Assembly (NCBI GenBank): GCA_027186245.1
Contig: CP114490.1
Span: forward strand, 3,425,001 to 3,489,000
Source of the DNA: Coriaria nepalensis
Lineage: Eukaryota > Streptophyta > Magnoliopsida > Cucurbitales > Coriariaceae
Reading direction: 5' to 3'
DNA: 64,000 bases
Shown here: piece by piece, positions 21,981 through 34,709 of the stretch
Position numbering within the stretch: the stretch's first letter is position 1
How the letters are laid out: the number at the start of each line of letters is the position of its first letter
Notes under the pieces: generated by a model
Databases searched by the model: none
The model's input: the letters and a program-made list of their open reading frames with translations, nothing else
Told to the model about the DNA's origin: nothing
Made by a program: the position numbers and the translations under genes

Positions 21981-22614
21981 TACTTCACTCATCAATGGAG
22001 GTGGAAAAAGTTGACTTTTTGTGATCATTTTTTGGCGTTGACTCTTATTCCGGTAGCTTCCCTACATCAATTGAAACTTGTAGGAACAAGTTTCACTCAG
22101 ATCGGATCAAAGGAACTCAAGTTAGATCTCAATCTGGCTTCTCTGCTTTTAGTTGTTGCAGTGGGAGGTAAACTGAAGTTGAGCAGCTCTAACAGCTATT
22201 TTTTGTATTCAAGAAAGTTTGATATGTTGATTGAAGTGTGTTGAAGCTGCTGGTGAAGTTTGGAAAGCTTTGGAATCGAATTTCACCTTTTTTGGTCATG
22301 GCTAGTGTAGTTGATTGCATTTTCCAGTTTTTCTGATTTTATTGTACCTTTTCTATTTTTGATTGAAAGGAATATAGGTAAGGTGATTGTAAGTGTTGCT
22401 TCTGCTTAGAATGTGGTCATTTAATGGTTAACTATTCATGTACATTGTTTTATCTTTGTGTAAGTATTTAGACTCTTATTTTTAATGAAAAAATAGATTG
22501 AATGTTTTTTTCCAAAAACTGAAGTTCATTTGCTATTTTTTTTCTGGATTTTGGTCTAAAATATGTTCTTGAGGAAGTAGAGAGCAAGTCTTGAATCTTA
22601 TCTTTCATTCTACA
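21966..22614 (+). repeat. Right LTR of the copia element, unit 2
   Basis: The LTR is 649 bp, begins TGTTTGAAGGTG and ends TACA. The minus-strand read-through stop of NLR copy 2 lies inside it at 22468-22470. Confidence 0.88.
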
Positions 22615-22656
22615 ACAAAACGGACTGAGGAAAAAAAAAAGAGTTGAAATAAATAC

Positions 22657-25122
22657 CTGTTTATCCAAGTGCCCTTCTTGCACAATGGAGGACGAGTATA
22701 AACACTCGAGCTTTGGTAGATAGGCAAGCTCTAACTCACTTAAGTGCGGGAGCACCGCTTTTATCGGTGTATCTTCTTCACTATGAAATATGACTTCCAA
22801 ATTGTTGCATTTCTTTACTTTGAGAGTTTGGATGTTGGAAAGACTTTGCGCTACAGTACATGTGAAGATGTGTCTTAGTTGATCACATTCATCTACTTCC
22901 AAATAAGTTAAGTTGTTGAGAGTCACAAAGTTTCCATGAAAGATCTCTTTTAAGTTGATGAGACGACATAGCACCAATTTATGTAATGAAGGAAATGACG
23001 ATTTAACATCCCAATACTTTGTGCTGGAGATATATTCCACCCCACCACACGCATAAATTTCAAGATTCTTCAAAACTCCACCTCCGTGTGAATTAGCTGA
23101 AAGCAAAATCTTGCCTATGCTTGAGACGGAGTCGTAATATAACACCTCGACTTTCTTCATCAGTTCGTTGACTCCAATGTTAGAGAGAGTAGATACATCG
23201 CATTCGGAAAGAACTAAAATTGAATGATGAAGAAAATGTTTACGAAATTTACAACCAGCATTTATGCGGAATCTGGACAAATTTTTGAACGGCAGCTGGG
23301 AATGCAATATTGAGACATTTGGTATGTGAATGTGCAAGATTTTCAAGTGAGACAAGGATATTAGCTCTTCAAGGCTTGCATTATTTTCACTACCCCATCC
23401 AGAAAAGTCTTCTATTAAAAGTGTTTCTAAATTAGAAAGACTTTGAAGAGCACCAATTTCAACTACTTCCAAGATATAGCTTCTCAAAGTTAAGACCTGT
23501 AGATTTGTTAATTGACCAACTTCTCTTGGTAAAGCCCGAAGATTAGAATTATGAATTCCAAGTACAGTTAATTTCTTCAATCTTCCTAATTTGGATATAT
23601 CCCCCAATGTGCAGCTGTCAAAATATAACATCTGGAGATTTTCTAGACGTTCGAGAGATTGTGGCAGCTCCTCAAATTTCATCCAACTTATTTCTAAAAC
23701 AGTAAGCTTATTCATCCCCCCAAAGAAATTTTCATGGACACGTGCTCTTCTCTGTAAGTGTACGATTAATACTTCAAGTAGGGGACACTCTAATTCATCC
23801 GGAAGTTCCTCAATGTCACTCGGCCAAAACGAAATAGCTGTCCGTTCTGACAATCTGTTATCTCTTAGTCTCGTAAGGAACACCTGCCCACCTTTAGATG
23901 CGATTTCTAAGGCCACGTCTCTAACAACATCGTGCATTTTGACTTCCTCAGTATCTTCTCCCTCCAATAATAAGCAAGAATACTTCAAGCTAGAAGTCAG
24001 CTTTTCGATTCTTGTCAATGCCTGTTCCACATCATCTACTTTTTCAATGAAATTCAAACCCAACCCATATAACCATAACATATTTATAGGGATGTCATAA
24101 TCTTCAGGGAATAAAGAACAAAGTAAGAACAACCGTCGTGCCTCTACTGATAAATTATTGACACTTAACTCTATAGAATCAAAAACAATTTTATGCAGAA
24201 CAGAGTTCTTTAGTCGATTAGCAGTGTCCTTCCAATGTGATATGTCTCGACCCCGCAATCCTGCTGCAACAATTTTAATAGCAAGAGGCAAACATCCACA
24301 TTCTGTAATTATCTGCTCCGCCAAAAGGACCTTTTCTGGAATGCCATCGTAATCCCCTGCCATACTCCGAAATAGATTCGAAGCTTCAACATCACGTAGC
24401 AGTCCAACTTGAAAGTTCTTCAGACTTCCCATCTCTTCACAAACTTGTACATCTCGGGATGTTAGAATTATTACTGTGCAACTTCTATGTTCAGTCCTAA
24501 AAGGAACTCCTATATCACAGAGGTCAATGCTCTCCCAAATATCATCCAATATGACAAGAACTTTCTTCTTAGATTGAAAGAATTGGAACAATTTATCTGC
24601 TCTTCCCTCAACAGTCTCCTGCTCAAGTTTCAAACCGAGCCTGTCTGCTATCTGGCCCTGAACATACCTCCGGTCTAGAGTCTGAGATATTGTTGCCATC
24701 ACCACCACATCAAAGAGCTTATCCTTCTTTGTTTGTTCTGCGACTTGAGTGACAAGAGTCGTCTTTCCGATCCCTGGCATTCCGTATATTCCAATCATGT
24801 CGAATTGATTGCCCTTGAGAGCGTCAATAATTTCATCAAAAATCTCCACCCGAGATTCAAAAGCAGGAACATCTGTGCCGGATCTGGGCCTGATCGGCAG
24901 TGGTTGCCCAGATATACTTGTCTTATCTGTCAGAGATTCTGGGATACAGAGGGTAGCACCATGAACATTGATTTGTCCAACATTGAAGGTGCTCGCTCCA
25001 GTTGAGACTGTACCACCAGAGCTAGCAGAAACCCCAATCACCGTATGACTCACCCTTGTTTCTGCCGTAGTTGGCATGGAAGCTTCACCCTTCTCGTTAG
25101 CATCAGTTTCTTTTATTTCCAT
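22657..25122 (-). CDS. NLR copy 2, exon 1: NB-ARC and N-terminal LRRs (intact reference copy)
   Basis: This is a disease-resistance NLR of the RPS2/RGC2/At4g27190-like class; such proteins are intracellular immune receptors that switch from ADP- to ATP-bound form. The exon has 822 codons from the ATG at 25120-25122, the first in-frame ATG after a TAA and the first ATG after the TATA-like site at 25251-25258. Residues 1-100 are Ser/Thr/Gly-rich with no visible coiled coil. NB-ARC motifs: P-loop GMPGIGKTT 114-122 (Lys120), kinase-2 VLVILDDIW 188-196, RNBS-B TVIILTSR 216-223, CGCLPLA 275-281, RNBS-D LFLLCSLFPEDYDIP 331-345 and MHD 396-398. LRRs follow from about residue 425 to the end. Donor CAG/GTATTT is phase 0 after HLDKQ. 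With exons 2-7 the predicted protein is 1,525 residues. Without splicing the frame stops at 22468 inside the copia LTR (884 residues). No TIR domain is present. An upstream exon supplying the missing coiled coil cannot be excluded. Confidence 0.93.
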
Positions 25123-26805
25123 CTCCAGGTGATTAAGTACTTGATCTCTCAAACTCAGTTAATGTTTCTGTTGTAGAAAATTAAACAACCCTCCACTCCA
25201 CCAGATACTCTCTCAGATTTTTGTGTAGAACAGAGATCAATCTTGTTTTCTAAATATAATGAGAACAAAAGTGAGATGAAGCAGAAGGTCAAAGGTGTGT
25301 GCTTGTTTTATGATCAAAACGATTCTAGAAAAAGAAAAAGAAAAGCCATTTGCAATTGTATATTTCAGAAATCAATAAACAAAAATAAATTGTGACAAAT
25401 ACAAATTATTTTATATGATGAAGGGGTGCATGTGATTAGTAGTTGGAACTTAGACAATACTTTAGTTTAGAATTACTCTTCCTCTAAGGTTGTTTCTGAC
25501 ATCATATGTCCTTTACATGCCTTTTATCTTAATTTTTTGCTCCAACATTGTATCTTAGCATATTTAACTTCAATATTTTATATTAATTTCCACGAACACA
25601 CCCCTTAACCCAGATTATGCTTAATTTCAAAAGGTAATCCAACAAGGTTGTAACAAGTTAATATTAGAAAGTAACTACTGGTCATGAATGACCATTATTT
25701 GATGTATTATTACAGCATGTGATTAATGATTATGAGCATATATATGTTGGTGGTAACATTAGAGGACATAACAAATCTGTCCCCTTCGAGCTGCTAATTC
25801 AATTCCTTTTGATCAATAGCAAACTTAGAAGCCTCAAGTTCCTCATCAATGAAAATATCCCAAGGGTTATGCCCCCATCTTATGCAATATTTCTCTATGT
25901 TCTCTTTAATCATACCTCTCGAAGTTTGAGGGAAATCTGTCACAAAGATTGTACGTCTCCGATATGGGTGAAGAGTTCTGAAGGATTCCGTCGGTGAATC
26001 CGACAGATTGTGATATACATTTGATTTGATCGTGTTAGATGGAGTAAAATAATTCAGAAAGGAAATAATGTCTCATTTCAAATATTTTACTTTCATATGC
26101 AGAATATACTCTCAAAGTTACTCTCAAAGTTACTTAGCATGCATAGTACTAATGAAATGAATTACTCTCAGAGGTATATAATATGCTTATAATACCAATA
26201 TTTATGCTTAAGTATATGTTGAAATGATGTTGTTCTTGCCTTTACAAGTTCATGATACAAGTGTCTTTGATGTTTATACTTTGTTTGCACTACAACATGG
26301 TAATTTATATACGGTTATCATTTATTGAGCTTTATAGCTCATTCCAAGTTTTCATATTGTAGATAAACAGAAAGTTTAGGCAATCGCTTTCGAGCAGTAA
26401 TCGAAAAGTTGGAACCAATGAGTTGTACATATGGGGCCGACTTATGAATACGTTAATAGTTTTTAAATAAGATATTTGGGATCCTAGAGAGTTATATAAA
26501 TTTCAAGAACGTTTGTACTTTGAGAATTTATTTCAATACAAATTTTGATTATTAGGAATAATTAATTATATATGAAATTATCGTACCTTGTTTGTAATTT
26601 TAATTTATAGTTTTTTTTTATATTAAATTTATCGACTTATCGAATTACTTCTTTATCTGAATCCACTTGAATTATGAGTGTACTTTATAAAATCAAGTTA
26701 TATTTTTTCTAATATTTAATTTTATTTAATTTTAGTCCTAAGATAATTTTAAAAAAAGAAATACGAGAATACACATTAATCATCTTTTAAAAAATTTAAA
26801 AAAAA
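25123..26805 (-). promoter_or_regulatory. Spacer between gene copies 3 and 2: upstream region of copy 2
   Basis: TATA-like TATATTTA on the minus strand at 25251-25258 lies 129 bp upstream of the copy-2 ATG. The leader contains no ATG. The 238-bp segment is present at 25510-25747 and the unrecognised open frame at 25794-26072. The AT-rich stretch 26073-26805 shows nothing else that I can identify. Confidence 0.4.
25794..26072 (-). CDS. Unrecognised minus-strand open frame, unit 3
   Basis: Same frame as 335-613; TAG at 25794-25796 and its only ATG at 25911-25913. No difference from the other units was noticed. Confidence 0.3.
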   Translation of the reverse strand, partial: DIISFLNYFTPSNTIKSNVYHNLSDSPTESFRTLHPYRRRTIFVTDFPQTSRGMIKENIEKYCIRWGHNPWDIFIDEELEASKFAIDQKELN

Positions 26806-27307
26806 TTAAAAATGTCTCATTTTTTTCTTTTGCCTGCCACAAAATTGCTGAACAGAGCCAGAGGGTAGTGGAGATAGAGCTGCTTGAGATGGATTTGTCA
26901 GTTCACACTGGTTTGAAGCTCCATAAGAAACTGACCGGGCTACAAAATTGCTCAGTCGGTCCTGGTGAATATGCTTGGGATGGTCGAATTTGCAGATTGA
27001 CCCAAATTCGCAGGCTCCATATAGCGAATATGAGATGCATGCGAGTTCCCCCTGTTGATCAAAATTTACTGGCTATTATTAGGTTGATTAAAGTCTCAAA
27101 AATTTGTTTAGAAAAATCAAGAGCATAACTGACCGGGCGTAAAGGATAAGGGTCAAGGGGACTCAAGATGCAATCTGGAGGAGAAAGTGCTCTGTCTCTT
27201 GGATGATGGAAACCACAATCACCACCAAATTCGCTCTGGTTTGAAGTTCCATAAATCCGACTGTTGCCTCCTGCTTGTTCTGAGGATGGCATCCATCCTG
27301 GCTGGCC
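26806..27307 (-). CDS. NLR copy 3, exons 6-7: integrated CCCH zinc-finger segment
   Basis: Exon 6 is 27134-27307 and exon 7 is 26806-27051, both open and phase 0. The intact C-x8-C-x5-C-x3-H finger and the degenerate first finger are as in copy 2. Confidence 0.73.
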
Positions 27308-27486
27308 CTGAAATAACCATCATTTTTTTAAAGCACAAAACAAAGAATAGGAATGTGTTGTAAAAAAAGAAGGGACAAAACAAATAATAGGATTGTGTTG
27401 TAAAAACAGAAGGGCAATAATTGTGTTCTAAACACCGTATACGATTTGAACAGATAAAACTAAACCAGTACAGATCAGATACATAC

Positions 27487-29616
27487 CTTATTGCCCTCCC
27501 ACCGAACAGACTCGAGCCATGGGGTATTTTGAGATCCAACGAACATTAATGGGTTTATCTTTGGACATTTGAAAATATCCATAGTAAACAACTTAGGGAA
27601 TTTGAGCGTATAGAAACCTTGGAGATTACGTAGATCACGTAGTTCCAGGGATTTCATGGAAGGAAAGACAATATGATCATCTCCTAAATTATTAGATAGT
27701 TCATTTGAAACTATTTCTTCCATCATCTCACACCTTAAAATAGTTAGAGATTGCAGTTGTCTGAAATGTTTAACTGCACTAGGAGAGAAGACATATCTCA
27801 AACTACCACAATCGGTCACTGTCAACGACCAGAGGTTTGGAAGACCAAAGTTTTCATGAGTATTGTCCTTCATCATATTGTTGTTCCACCATAAATGCTT
27901 CAAACTATGTAGATTGCTCAATTCCAACTCTTCTAAATATGAGAATAACAAAAGTGGGGCCACTTCAATTGCACGTACTTGCTCTAAATTGCCGAGGCCA
28001 TCAATCTTCAAATACTTCAAGGCGCCAAATTCAACCTGTGAATAGAGAAGAAATCAATCATGCTTGTACACAGAATATAATTTGACATAATTCCATGTCT
28101 ATTAGTTATTTATGTGTTACTTTTTTCTATTTAAACACTCCTAAGAAAAATAGAAAATAATGCATAACATAATATACTTTATCAAACAGGGGTTGTATGG
28201 TATCTTGGTTTAGAGATTCTTGGGTTGGGGAAGCAAATATGATCATCTTAGGACACCTCACCATTGACAAACTCTTCAGAGATGGAAACCTAAGGGCATT
28301 TGTTCTTGTACAGAACTTTGTTAGGTTCCTTAGATTATAAAGATTGAGAGTTTGTAACCGAAAGAAGACAATAGGTTCTTCAAAGTTGTTTTTTCCGTTA
28401 CTACTTTCTTTATCGTTATCTCCAGCAAATACTGCTTCCAAATTGTCACAATCTTTCACATCTAATTCTACAAGCTGGACATGGTCCGATAATGGTAGCA
28501 AACTTTTCAGACTATGGCATCCATTAATTCTCAATATCTTCAAATTTTGATACATTCCTGTCTCTTCTTCTTCACTATGAAATATTACTTTCAAGTTGTC
28601 GAGGCCATCAATCGTCAAATACTCCAAGGCGCCAAATTCAACCTGTGAATAGAAAAATCAATCATGCTTCTATACATGATATATTTTGACATAATTCCAG
28701 GTCTATTACTTATTTATTTATTTATTTGTGTGTTTCTTTTTTCCTATTTAAACACTCTTAAGAAAAACAGAAAATAATGCAATACATAATATACCTTATG
28801 GTATCTTGGTATGGTATGGTTTAGAGCTTCTTGGGTTGGGGAAGTAAACATGATCATATTAGGACACCTCACCATTGACAAAATCTTCAGTGATGGAAAC
28901 CTAAGGGCATTTGTTCTTGTACAGAAATTTGTTAGGTTCCTTAGATTATAAAGATTGAGAGTTTGTAACCGAAAGAAGACAATAGGTCCTTCAAAGTTGT
29001 TTTTTCCATTACTACTTTCTTTATCGTCACTTCCAACTACTACTGCTTCCAAATTGTCACAATCTTTCACATGTAATCCTACAAGCTGGACATGGTCCGA
29101 TAATGGTAGCAAACTTTTCAGACTATGGCACCCATTAATTCTCAATATCGTCAAATTTTGAAACATTCCTATATCTTCTTCACTATGAAATATTACTTTC
29201 AAGTTTCTGAGGCCATCAATCGTCAAATACTCCAAGGCGCCAAATTCAACCTGTGAACAGAGAAATCAATCATGCTTCTATACATGATATATTTTAACAT
29301 AATTCCATGTCTATTACTTATTTATTTATGTGTTTCTTTTTTCTATTTAAACACTCTTTTAGAAAAATAGAAAATAATGCAAAACATAATATACCTTATC
29401 AAACAGGGGCTGTATGGTATCTTGGCTTAGAGCCTCTTGGGTTGGGGAAGCAAACATGATCATCTTAGGACACTTCTTCATTGACAAAAAGTTCAGTGAT
29501 GGAAATCTAAGCGCATTTTTTCTCGTACAAAAATTGGTTAGGTTCCTTAGACCACTGAAAAATTCTGAATGACTATTCTCTTTGAATTTATTCACCTCTA
29601 AGGATGAATGTCGAAC
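27487..29616 (-). CDS. NLR copy 3, exons 2-5: C-terminal leucine-rich repeats
   Basis: Exons are 29395-29616, 28795-29250, 28178-28642 and 27487-28035. All are open with the same GT-AG borders as copy 2. It keeps the common residues (SPSAV, LNQDTIQP) at the two sites where copy 2 differs. Confidence 0.84.
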
Positions 29617-30053
29617 CTGAAAAATCAAATATGTAACGTACTGAGTTAGTAATAGATCAAACTAACATTTACTTTTAAAACATATTTGTTCTGATAGAAT
29701 GTCCATTGAATGAAATAAGTAAAAAACAATGAACGTGTTTGAAGGTGTGATACTTCACTCATTGGAAGATCTTACTAGAATTTAATTTCAATCCCAGCTC
29801 ATCTACTGTCATACATTGTGATAGCAAATCTGCTATTGCAATCTCTGAAAATCCAGTTTACTTTGGAAGGATAAAACATATCATAGTGAAATTCCATGCC
29901 ATAAGAGAAAGGGTGAAGAATGAGGAAGTGAGATTAGTTCATTGCAAATCAGAAGAGCAAATTGCAGATGAGTTTACTAAGCCCCTAGCTACTGCAAAGT
30001 TTGAAGAATTCAAGTTTAAGATTGGTGTGATGAGTAATTGTATCAAGGGGGAG

Positions 30054-30703
30054 TGTTTGAAAGTGTGATACTTCACTCATCAATGGAGGTGGAAAAAGTT
30101 GACTTTTTGTGATCATGTTTTTTGGCATTGACTCTTATTCCGGTAGCTTCCCTATGTCAATTGAAACTTGTAGGAACAAGTTTCACTCAGATCGGATCAA
30201 AGGAACTCAAGTTAGATCCCAATCTGGCTTCTCTGCTTTTGGTTGTTGCAGTGGGAGGTAAACTGAAGTTGAGCAGCTCCAACGGCTATTTTTTGTATTC
30301 AAGCAAGTTTGATATGTTGATTGAAGTGTGTTGAAGCTGCTGGTGAAGTTTGGAAAGCTTTGAAATCGAATTTCACCTTTTTTGGTCATGGCTAGTGTAG
30401 TTGATTGCATTTTCCAGTTTTTCTAGTTTTGTTGTACCTTTTCTATTTTTGATTGAAAGAAATATAGGTAAGCTGATTGTAAGTGTTGCTTCTGCTTAGA
30501 ATGTGGCCATTTAATGGTTAACTATTCATGTACATTGTTTTATCTTTGTGTAAGTATTTAGACTCTTATTTTTAATGAAAAAGTAGATTGAATGTTTTTT
30601 CCAAAAACTGAAGTTCATTGCTATTTTTTTTTCTGGGTTTTGGTCTAAAATCCGTTCTTGAGGAAGTAGAGAGCAAGTCTTGAATCTTGTCTTTCATTTT
30701 CCA
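30054..30703 (+). repeat. Middle LTR of the copia element, unit 3
   Basis: The LTR is 650 bp. The primer binding site TGGTATCAGAGC follows at 30707-30718. Confidence 0.88.
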
Positions 30704-30794
30704 ATATGGTATCAGAGCTTTGCTAAAGATCAATTCATCTAGCCTTAACCTTCTCACTTTTTAGTTCCTAAATGGAAAAAACCAGAAAAACACC

Positions 30795-33700
30795 ATGACC
30801 CCCAATCAAGGTGTTAACATACTTTCACCACCAGTTTTCAGTGGTGAAGGCTATCAGTTTTGGTCAGTCAAGATGACTACCTATCTCCGTGCTCATGGAC
30901 TCTGGGAAACAGTGGAAGATGGCTATGCACCACCATCTGAAGAGGTGGACTTCACACTTGAACAGATCAGACAACAAAAGATAGAAAAACATAACAACTT
31001 CAGAGCTTTGGCTATTATTCAATCTGGAATTGATGACAAGCTATTCTCTTGGATCATTAGCTTGTTTGTAGCTAAAGATGCATGGGAAGTCTTGAAGAAG
31101 GAGTTTCAAGGATCTGAAAGAGTAAGGAACATCAGGCTCTTGAACCTCAAAAGAGACTTTGAGAGGTTGAAAATGAAGGAGACATAATCCATCAAAGACT
31201 ATGCAGGGAGAATGATGGAAGTCTCAAACTAGATGAAGACATTTGGAGAGAATGTCACAAAAAAGATGTTGGTTGATAAGATGTTGGTCAGTGTTATGTC
31301 CAAATTCAACTCCAATATTGATGCCATAGAGGAAAGTAAAGACCTCAGCTCTCTAACCATGTTAGAACTCACAAGCTCGTTAGAAGCAAATGAGTCTAGG
31401 CATGCAAAGAAGAAGGATGAAGAAGTTGAAGCTTTCATGTTGAGCACAAGCACAAGCCTTGGAAGAAGTCACAAGCTTGCTTTTCTTCTAGTTCAAGCAG
31501 CTCTGAAAGGAAGAAGAGCTTTCCTCCATGCTCAATATGCAAGAGGAAAGGACATTCTGAAAAATTCTGTAGATGGAAGGACAAACCTCAGTGCTATTAC
31601 TGCAAGATGTTTGGCCATATTGAGAAAAATTGCTTCAAGAAGAATAGGGAGAAAGGAGCACGAAAACCTCAATAAGCACCAACATCTGAAGTTCAGAATA
31701 AAGAAACTCTCTTCATGGCTGCAGATTCTGACCATGATGAATCCAGAAAAGGGTGGCTCATAGACAGTGGATGCACCAACCATATGGCTCATGATGAGAG
31801 CATATTCAGAGATCTAGATACAAGCTTCACGACTGGAATCATAGTTGGAAATGGGGAGAAAGTCAGAGCTAAAGGAAGAGGCACAGTCTTGGTAAAACTA
31901 AGAAAGGTACCAAGCTTATCACCAATGTTCTTTTGGTTCCAGATCTGAAACATAATCTGCTAAGTGTTGGCCAGTTGATGAGAAGTGGATATGTCTTGCT
32001 GTCTCAGGATAAACATTGCACCATTTTAGATCGAAATAGAAAACAAGTGGCTAAAGTCCAAGTCAATCACAATAGCTTTTCTATGCAATGGGATCATCAT
32101 GCTCTCAGATGTAAGGAAGATGAATCTTGGTCATGGCATAAGAGGTTTGGACACTTTGATCTCAAGGCCATTCAGAATCTGAACTCTAAAGGAATGGTTG
32201 ATGACTTGCCCTCAGTCCAACCTCAAGATGAAGTGTGTGAAAGCTGTCAATTTGGCAAGTTGAGTAGGAAGCCATTTCCTAAAAATCAAGCACACAGAGC
32301 TTTGGAGAAGCTAGAGCTGGTTCACTCGGATGTATATGGATCAATGAGAGAAGTCTCATTGAATGGAAGTAAATATTTTATCATCTTCATAGATGACATA
32401 ACCAGATTTTGCTGGATTTACTTCCTGAAGGAAAAATCAGAAGTGTTTAGCACCTTTATAAAATTCAAGAAGCATGTGGATACACAAAGCAGGATGAAGC
32501 TGAAGACTTTGAGGTCTAATAATGGTGGAGAGTACACCTCAAATGATTTTAAGCAATTTTGTGAGAATGAAGGGATCATCCACCAGCTGACAGTGCCGTA
32601 TTCTCCATAGCAAAATGGGGTCTTAGAAAGGAAAAACAGAACCATTATGGAGATGGTAAGAAGCATGATGGTTGAGAAGAGGATGCCAAGGAAGTTTTGG
32701 GCAGAAGCAGCCAACACTGCTATGTACTTGCTCAACAAGCTACCTACCAAGTCAGTGGAAGGCAAAACTCCTCATGAGGCTTGGCACAATGTGAAACCTT
32801 TAGTGTCTCACCTCAGAATATTTGGAGCTGTGTGTTTTTCTCACATTCCAGATGGTAAGAGAGACAAACTCTCTATGAAAAGTGAAAAGGGAATACTGAT
32901 CTGGTATAGCACATAATCAAAAGGTTATAGAATTTTCTATCTTGAAGTTGAGAAAATCTCATTCAGCAGAGATGTCAAGTTTGATGAAGAAGTAATCTTC
33001 AAATAGGAAGGTGAAGATGCAAGTGAGGGGCTGTATGACCTTCTTGAAGAAAGTGAAGATCAAACTCCTACTGAGGATCCTGATGATGATGATGTTGAGG
33101 CAATAAATCCAAGATACAGAACTCTTGATGATGTTTACCAAAGGTGTAATTTAGCTCAAGTTGAGCCCAGTTGCTATGAAGAAGCTAGAAGAGATGAAGG
33201 ATGGATAAAGGCTATGAAAGAAGAATTAAGGATGATCACTAAAAATCAGACTTGGAGTCTGGTTGAGAAGCCTGAGAAGAAAAAAATAATCAAGCTAAAG
33301 TGGATATTCAAACTGAAGCTCAATGCTGACAACTCAGTAAATAGATTCAAAGCTCGATTAGTAGTGAAGGGTTTCTCTCAACAATATGGAGTGGATTATG
33401 CTGAGACATTTGAACCAGTGGCCAGACTTGATATAATCAGGTTGATCATTGCATTTGCTGCTAGGAAGTCTTGGTCAATTCATCAGCTTGATGTGAAGTC
33501 AGCATTCTTAAATAGAATACTGGAAGAAGAAGTCTATGTCGAGCAGCTTGAAGGGTTTAAAGAGAGAGGAGAAGAAGGGAAGGTATACAAGCTGAAAAAG
33601 GCTATATATGGGCTAAAACAAGCTCCTAGCTTGATATAGCAGGATAGATTCTTATTTATCTAATGCTGGTTTTAGTAGAAGTGAAAGTGTTCCTACTCTC

Positions 33701-34709
33701 TACATCATACAATCAGGTTCATCCTTACTCATAATCTCTCTATATGTAGATGATTTGCTCATAACTGGAAATGAGATCAGTTTGATAATAGAATTCAAAA
33801 AGGAAATGGAAGCTGAATTTGAGATGACAGACTTGGGATTGGTGAGTTTCTTTTTAGGAATGGAAGTGTTCCAATCTAAGAAGGGGGTGTTTGTGTCTCA
33901 AGAGAAGTATGCTAAGAATCTGATGAAGAAGTTCAACATGGAATCTAGCAAATTAGTATCCACTCCAATGGCTGCAAATGAGAAATTAAGGAGTGATGGT
34001 TCATCAAGGGTGGATGAAACCTTATTCAGAAGTCTAATTGGAGGCTTTATGTACCTCACATCAACAAGACCGGACATCATGTATTCTGTCTGTATTCTGT
34101 CTCGGTTCATGAATGATTCCTTCTCAATTGCATATGGGGGCTGCTAAAAGGATACTCAGGTACCTTAATGAATCTCTTTCTCATGGAATTAAGTATGAAG
34201 GGGGAGAATTGAAACTAGAAGGATATGTGGACAGTTATTGGGCATGCTCTCTTGATGATGCTAAGAGCACAAGTGGTTTTTGCTTCTCACTTGGCTCGGG
34301 GATATTTTGTTGGAGTTCAAAGAAGCAAAATGTTGTGGCTCAATCAACAGCTGAGGCTGAATATGTGGCTGCTGCTCATGCCACCAATCAAGCCATATGG
34401 ATTCAGAAGATCTTACTAGAATTGAATTTCAATCCCAGCTCATCTACTGTCATACATTGTGATAGCAAATCTGCTATTGCAATCTCTAAAAATCCAGTTT
34501 ACTTTGGAAGGACAAAACAGATCATAGTGAAATTTCGTGCCATAAGAGAAATGGTGAAGAATGGGGAAGTGAGATTAGTTCATTGCAAATCAGAAGAGCA
34601 AATTGCAGATGGGTTTACTAAGCCCCTAGCTACTTCAAAGTTTGAAGAATTCAAGTTTAAGATTGGTGTGATGAGTAATTGTATCAAGGGGAAGTGTTTG
34701 AAGGTGTGA
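30795..34709 (+). pseudogene. Copia gag-pol pseudogene, unit 3
   Basis: It has the same set of stops and frame changes as unit 1 and was plainly inherited through the array duplication. RNase H ends with TGA at 34707-34709. Confidence 0.93.

Larger units (their letters stand above)
17006..22614 (+). mobile_element. Composite copia element in NLR intron 1, unit 2
   Basis: It has the same architecture as 4277-9884: LTR start fragment 17006-17032, RNase H fragment 17033-17323, middle LTR, internal region and right LTR. Differences from unit 1 are single bases and one T. It makes intron 1 of copy 2 5.8 kb long, against only about 160 bp of native intron sequence. Confidence 0.9.
12492..25221. 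repeat. Tandem array unit 2 (12,730 bp, type-B start)
   Basis: This is a full-length unit including the 238-bp segment at 12780-13017. It has one extra T in the poly-T tract of the middle LTR (near 17897), which makes it 1 bp longer than units 3 and 4. Private changes include Pro to Arg (15051-15053) and Asp to Tyr (15472-15474) in the LRR exons, Pro to Leu in the RNase H fragment near 17251, and Arg to Lys in gag. Confidence 0.97.

Noticed and set aside
22657..25122. TIR-type NLR
   Set aside because: There is no TIR sequence, and kinase-2 ends in Trp (LDDIW), which is typical of non-TIR NB-ARC proteins.
25123..25152. TTG start 10 codons upstream of the NLR ATG
   Set aside because: It is only the first codons after an in-frame TAA; the ATG at 25120-25122 is the first ATG of the leader.
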